64,000 nucleotides of DNA from Thermoflexus sp. (GTDB taxonomy: Bacteria; Chloroflexota; Anaerolineae; Thermoflexales; Thermoflexaceae). The notes beneath the pieces are model-generated. The model ran no database searches, had not been told where the DNA came from, and saw nothing but the letters and a program-made list of their open reading frames with translations. The position numbers and the translations under genes were made by a program. Location: the NCBI RefSeq assembly GCF_034432235.1, contig NZ_DAOUCJ010000075.1, forward strand, positions 62,001-126,000, in the 5' to 3' direction. Shown in pieces: positions 60,549 through 64,000 of the stretch (positions are counted from its first letter, which is position 1; every line of letters starts with the position of its first letter).

Positions 60549-61871
60549 TTACCGGAAGAAGGGGAATGGGAGGCCGCCCCGGCCGGATTTCATCTGCTTC
60601 ATCAGGCGTTGCAGTTGGCGGAACTCGTTGAGCAACTGATTGACCTCCTGCACCGTGGTGCCGCTCCCGCGGGCAATGCGGCGCTTGCGGCTGGCGTTGA
60701 TGATCTCTGGGTTACGGCGTTCCTCCGGCGTCATCGAGTTGATGATGGCCTCGATGCGTTTGAACTGGCGATCCGCCTCCTCCGGGGAGACCAGGCGGGC
60801 GAGTTGCTGATAGCCCGGCAGCAATTCCAGCAGCTGCGAGAGCGGGCCCATCTTCCGCATCATCCGCAGCTGCTCCCGGAAATCCTCCAGCGTGAATTCG
60901 GCCCGCGCGAGCTTGCGAGCCATTTCCGCTGCCTTCTCCGCCTCCACCGCCTCCTGGGCCTTCTCGATCAGGGCCCGCACATCCCCCATGCCCAGGATCC
61001 GGGAGGCCAGCCGTTCCGGCTGGAACGGCTCCAGCTGGTCCGGCTTCTCCCCCACCCCAAGGAACTTGATGGGCACTCCGGTCACGGCCCGGATGCTGAT
61101 GGCCGCCCCGCCCCGCGCGTCGCCATCCAGTTTGGTCAGGATCAGACCCGTCAGCCCCAGACGCTGATGGAACACCTCGGCTGCTCGCACCGCATCCTGC
61201 CCGGTCATGGCATCGACCACCAGCAGGATCTCCTCCGGCCGAACCGCATCCCGAATGGCCTCCAGCTCCCGCATCATTTCGTCATCGATGTGGAGCCGGC
61301 CCGCCGTATCCAGGATCACCAGGGTATGCCCCTGCTCTCGAGCGAACCGCAGGCTGTTTCGGGCGATGGCGACCGGATCCGCCTCCGGCCCTTCATGGTA
61401 GACCGGGATATTCAGCTGCTGCCCCAGCACCTCCAGCTGGGTGATCGCCGCCGGCCGGTAAACATCCGCAGCCACCAGGAGCGGGCGCTGCCCGGTTTTG
61501 CGCAGGCGCAGGGCCAGTTTTGCGGCCGTGGTGGTCTTCCCGGACCCCTGGAGGCCCACCAGCATCACGATATGAGGGGGCGATCCGGCCAGGCGGATCG
61601 ACGCCGGGGCCCCCAGGGTTTTCACCAGCTCCTCATAGACGATCTTGATCACCTGTTGCGCGGGAGTGAGGCTCCGGGCGACCTCCGCGCCCACCGCGCG
61701 TTCCCGCACCCGTCCCAGGAAGTCCCGAACGACGGTGTAATGGACGTCCGCCTCCAGGAGGGCAAGGCGGATCTCCCGGAGGGCGGCATCGACATCCGCC
61801 TCCGTCAACACCCCCCGTCGCCCCAGGCGATCGAAGATCCGCTGGAATTTCTGGGTCAGCCCCTCAAACAT
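60549..61871 (-). CDS. ffh: Signal recognition particle protein Ffh
   Basis: A 440-residue GTPase that targets membrane proteins with 4.5S RNA. The N-domain covers about residues 1-95. The G-domain has P-loop GLQGSGKTTTAAKLA near 106-120, DTAGRLHID near 190 and TKLDGDARGG near 247. The methionine-rich M-domain (about 300-440) includes GMGDVRALIEKAQE and the RNA-binding SRKRRIARGSGTTVQEVNQLLNEF. The ATG has GGGGGAAGGAAG upstream. It heads the operon ffh-rpsP-khpA-rimM. Confidence 0.97.
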   Translation of the reverse strand: MFEGLTQKFQRIFDRLGRRGVLTEADVDAALREIRLALLEADVHYTVVRDFLGRVRERAVGAEVARSLTPAQQVIKIVYEELVKTLGAPASIRLAGSPPHIVMLVGLQGSGKTTTAAKLALRLRKTGQRPLLVAADVYRPAAITQLEVLGQQLNIPVYHEGPEADPVAIARNSLRFAREQGHTLVILDTAGRLHIDDEMMRELEAIRDAVRPEEILLVVDAMTGQDAVRAAEVFHQRLGLTGLILTKLDGDARGGAAISIRAVTGVPIKFLGVGEKPDQLEPFQPERLASRILGMGDVRALIEKAQEAVEAEKAAEMARKLARAEFTLEDFREQLRMMRKMGPLSQLLELLPGYQQLARLVSPEEADRQFKRIEAIINSMTPEERRNPEIINASRKRRIARGSGTTVQEVNQLLNEFRQLQRLMKQMKSGRGGLPFPFFR

Positions 61872-61910
61872 CCCGCTGCTTCCTTCCCCCTGCTCGATGG
61901 ACGCCGGAAA

Positions 61911-61919
61911 ATTATATCA
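61911..61919 (-). promoter_or_regulatory. Extended -10 promoter of ffh
   Basis: On the minus strand TGATATAAT contains a perfect TATAAT (61911-61916) and the TG of an extended -10. The -35 is weak (TTCCAG at 17 nt). It lies about 40 nt upstream of the ffh start. Confidence 0.65.
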
Positions 61920-62122
61920 CAATAAGGTAGGCTCTGGAAGGCAGCCTGCGCCAGGGTGAAAGGGGCATCCGAGGCTATCGCCTGACCACCCCATGGTGCC
62001 GCCCGGATGAAGCCTCGGATCCAGGCGGGGCATGGGCTGAGCTGGATAAGCCGCAGGGAAAGGGAGTTACGCGATGCATTTCCCGCGAGTGGAGAGCGCG
62101 CGGGCTTCCTTGGGAGGATAGG

Positions 62123-63940
62123 GTGTTTTCTCTTTCGGCGATCTGGATATTGCTGATCCTGATCGTGATGGCCGGCCTGATGATGAGCGGGGCGCTGCGG
62201 CCGGATCTGGCAGCCCTAATCCTGGTTTTAGGGCTGTCCTTCAGCGGATTGCTTTCCCCTCAAGAGGCCTTCAGCGGGTTCAGTCGCTCCGCCGTCATCG
62301 CGCTCATCGCCCTCTTCATTCTCACGGCGGGGCTGAACCGAACCGGGGTTTCTCGCATCCTGGGCGAGCGGCTGAGCCGGTGGGCTGGGAATTCCCCGCA
62401 ACGGCTCGTCGCGGGGATGACCTTGTTGACCGCCCTGCTCTCGATGGCCATGAACTCGGTGACGGCCGCCGCTGTGACGATGCCTCTGGCTGTTCAGGCG
62501 GCTCGACGGATCGGTCTGGCTCCCTCCCGCATCCTGATCCCGATCGCATATGGGGCCCTGCTCGGGGGGATGCCCACCCTGTTCACCACTGCCAATCTGC
62601 TGCTCAGCGGCCTCCTCCGGGAAAGCCAGGGGCGCTCCCTGACCATGCTGGATTTCCTCGTGGTCGGCTGGCTCCCGGCCCTCCTCGGTTTGCTGTGGGT
62701 GATCCTGGTCACATGGCGAACTCTGCCGGAACGCTTCCCTGCGGGGCAATTGATGCGCCTTCACCGACTGAACCGGGAGCTGGCGGAGATCTACGGCTTG
62801 AAGAATGGCCTGGTGGAGCTCCTGATCGAACCGACCTCGCCCTTGGCCGGCGTTTCGCTGGGCGAAAGCGAGCTCGCTTCCCGATATCAGCTGATGGTGG
62901 TGGGGATCCGCAGGGGCGGACGGTTGATCCTTTCTCCTGCTCGCTCGGAAACGTTCCAGCCCGGGGATGTGCTTCTGATTGCCGCTGGGTCTCCTGGGGA
63001 AGCCAGCCTGGAGGAGGCCACCCGGGCCCTCAAGCTTCGTAAGCTCCCCCGCCCGGCGGCTCCCGAGATCCTGGAGGCCGGAGAAGCGGGGCTGATCGAG
63101 ATCCTCCTCTCCCCGCACACCACTTTGATTGGCAAGACGTTACGGGAGCTCCGGTTCCGAGAGCGATATGGCCTTCAGGTCCTGGCCATCTGGCGGGAAG
63201 GACGCCCCATCCGGGCCGGGCTGGCGGATGAGCGCTTGCGTTTTGGGGATGCGCTGCTGGCCTACGGCCCGTGGGAGCGGATCCGCCTTCTCCAGGACGA
63301 CCCGGAGTTCATCGTCTTGCAGACCGATGGGGAGCCCCTGCGGCCCTCCCGCCGGATCCCGGCGATCGGGATCATGCTGGGGGTGATCCTGGCCTCGATC
63401 ATGACCTCTCGATCGGTAGCCGAATTGACCATGGCCGGGGCGGTGCTGATGATCCTGACCGGTTGCCTGACGATGGAGGAGGCCTACCGGGCTATCGAAT
63501 GGCCGACAGTGTTCATGGTCGCCGGGCTGCTGCCGCTCTCCATCGCGATCTCTCGGACAGGAGCCGCCCAAGGACTGGGGGAGCTGTTGCTTCAGGGGAT
63601 CGGCGGCACCCCGCCCTGGATGGGCATCCTGGCATTCACCGGGATCGCCGCGGCGTTGACCCAGGTGCTCTCCGCCTCGGTCACCGCCGTCGTTTGGGGT
63701 CCGATCGCGCTGCGCGCGGCTCCGGTTCTGGGGATCCCGCCGCACTGGATGGGGCTGGCGGTGGCTCTGGCGACCTCAGCAGCCTTCCTCACGCCGATGG
63801 CCCACCCTGCCAACGCCCTCGTGATGGGCGCCGGGGGCTATCGGCCTAAAGACTTCCTCAAAGCGGGGCTCCCCCTCTGGGTCCTCAGCATAGGGGCCAT
63901 CACCCTGTCCACCGTATGGTTCGGGCGATGGCTTCCATAA
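62123..63940 (+). CDS. SLC13/ArsB-like anion transporter with TrkA-C domains
   Basis: A 605-residue inner-membrane permease. Two hydrophobic halves (about residues 1-200 and 405-605) flank a cytoplasmic region with two TrkA-C (RCK_C) domains (about 230-310 and 325-395, LAGVSLGESELASRYQLMVVGIRRGGRL and LIGKTLRELRFRERYGLQVLAIWREGRP). MNSVTAAAVTMPLA is the conserved anion-binding hairpin, repeated as ASVTAVVWGPIA. It moves sulfate, dicarboxylate or a similar anion. The start is GTG at 62123 with GGAGG before it. The substrate is not assigned. Confidence 0.86.
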   Translation: MFSLSAIWILLILIVMAGLMMSGALRPDLAALILVLGLSFSGLLSPQEAFSGFSRSAVIALIALFILTAGLNRTGVSRILGERLSRWAGNSPQRLVAGMTLLTALLSMAMNSVTAAAVTMPLAVQAARRIGLAPSRILIPIAYGALLGGMPTLFTTANLLLSGLLRESQGRSLTMLDFLVVGWLPALLGLLWVILVTWRTLPERFPAGQLMRLHRLNRELAEIYGLKNGLVELLIEPTSPLAGVSLGESELASRYQLMVVGIRRGGRLILSPARSETFQPGDVLLIAAGSPGEASLEEATRALKLRKLPRPAAPEILEAGEAGLIEILLSPHTTLIGKTLRELRFRERYGLQVLAIWREGRPIRAGLADERLRFGDALLAYGPWERIRLLQDDPEFIVLQTDGEPLRPSRRIPAIGIMLGVILASIMTSRSVAELTMAGAVLMILTGCLTMEEAYRAIEWPTVFMVAGLLPLSIAISRTGAAQGLGELLLQGIGGTPPWMGILAFTGIAAALTQVLSASVTAVVWGPIALRAAPVLGIPPHWMGLAVALATSAAFLTPMAHPANALVMGAGGYRPKDFLKAGLPLWVLSIGAITLSTVWFGRWLP

Positions 63941-63944
63941 ATTG

Positions 63945-64000
63945 CTAATGGGCTTCCAGAGGCGTGTAATAGGGTTCTCCCGCGCACGCCCGACACAACA
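63945..64000 (-). CDS. Possible C-terminal end of a zinc-ribbon-like protein (partial)
   Basis: The last bases read on the minus strand give LCRACAGEPYYTPLEAH followed by TAG at 63945-63947. The CxxC and the compact tail look like a true protein end, but only 17 codons are visible. Converging with the SLC13 gene, it could equally be chance. Confidence 0.3.
   Translation of the reverse strand, partial: LCRACAGEPYYTPLEAH

Overview
The window is GC-rich (roughly two-thirds G+C), densely coded bacterial chromosome. The gene content points to a thermophilic member of the Chloroflexota, probably close to Thermoflexia/Thermoflexus. This assignment is an inference from gene families, high GC, short intergenic gaps and an infC AUU start. 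No 16S or other marker was available to confirm it. I found no tRNA or rRNA gene, CRISPR array, complete insertion sequence or prophage.

Layout. 0-1.5 kb: end of a pyrimidine operon (pyrC then pyrB, minus strand) behind an attenuator-like leader. 1.6-4.4 kb: an M24 aminopeptidase, then a TPP riboswitch controlling a CytX-type thiamine-precursor transporter. 4.5-7.8 kb: phenylacetyl-CoA epoxidase genes paaA-B-C-D behind a TetR regulator with a consensus promoter and an overlapping palindromic operator. 7.8-12.7 kb: ureohydrolase, acpS, an alpha/beta hydrolase, an MFS permease and a PrsW-like membrane protease. 12.8-14.1 kb: a lipoprotein fusing a DsbA-like domain to a cyclophilin, interrupted by an in-frame UGA at its active site. 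14.3-21.9 kb: thrC, a DCC-family protein, rmlD, a glycosyltransferase, an exported HExxH protein, a decayed threonine dehydratase, argF and a macro-domain gene. 22-32.8 kb: dinG, a solitary rpoC, small envelope genes and infC-rpmI-rplT. 32.9-39.9 kb: two RNA methyltransferases, a MoeA fusion, a Memo-family gene and a GT39-like membrane protein. 40-51.6 kb: a di-heme peroxidase/beta-helix fusion, an ECF sigma/anti-sigma pair, glycosyltransferases, moaA and an MFS permease. 52-54.7 kb: secG, an oligopeptide-binding protein and a membrane thioredoxin with a second in-frame UGA. 54.8-64 kb: tandem FemAB-like genes with an orphan response regulator, a decayed vapBC, ffh-rpsP-khpA-rimM, and an SLC13/TrkA-C transporter.

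The most notable observation is a pair of unlinked, probably exported thiol-redox genes: DsbA-cyclophilin at 12847-14061 and membrane thioredoxin at 54234-54728. In each, one in-frame UGA replaces the first cysteine of the CxxC active site, giving U-P-Y-C and U-L-G-C. The reading frame and the family homology continue past the stop in both. UGA is also an ordinary stop for many genes here (thrC, rmlD, infC), so the codon is not globally reassigned. Hairpins resembling bacterial SECIS elements lie downstream of both UGAs. The simplest explanation is selenocysteine in an envelope oxidative-folding system. No sel gene is in the window, so this must be confirmed against the rest of the genome.

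Functional links. Envelope assembly recurs throughout: secG and ffh for export, Dsb/cyclophilin and thioredoxin for folding, a polyprenyl-phosphate-sugar synthase-like GT2 near two GT39-like proteins, rmlD for deoxysugars, and FemAB-like transferases for peptidoglycan. Translation genes occur in two blocks (infC-rpmI-rplT and ffh-rpsP-khpA-rimM). moaA and the MoeA fusion show that molybdenum cofactor is made.
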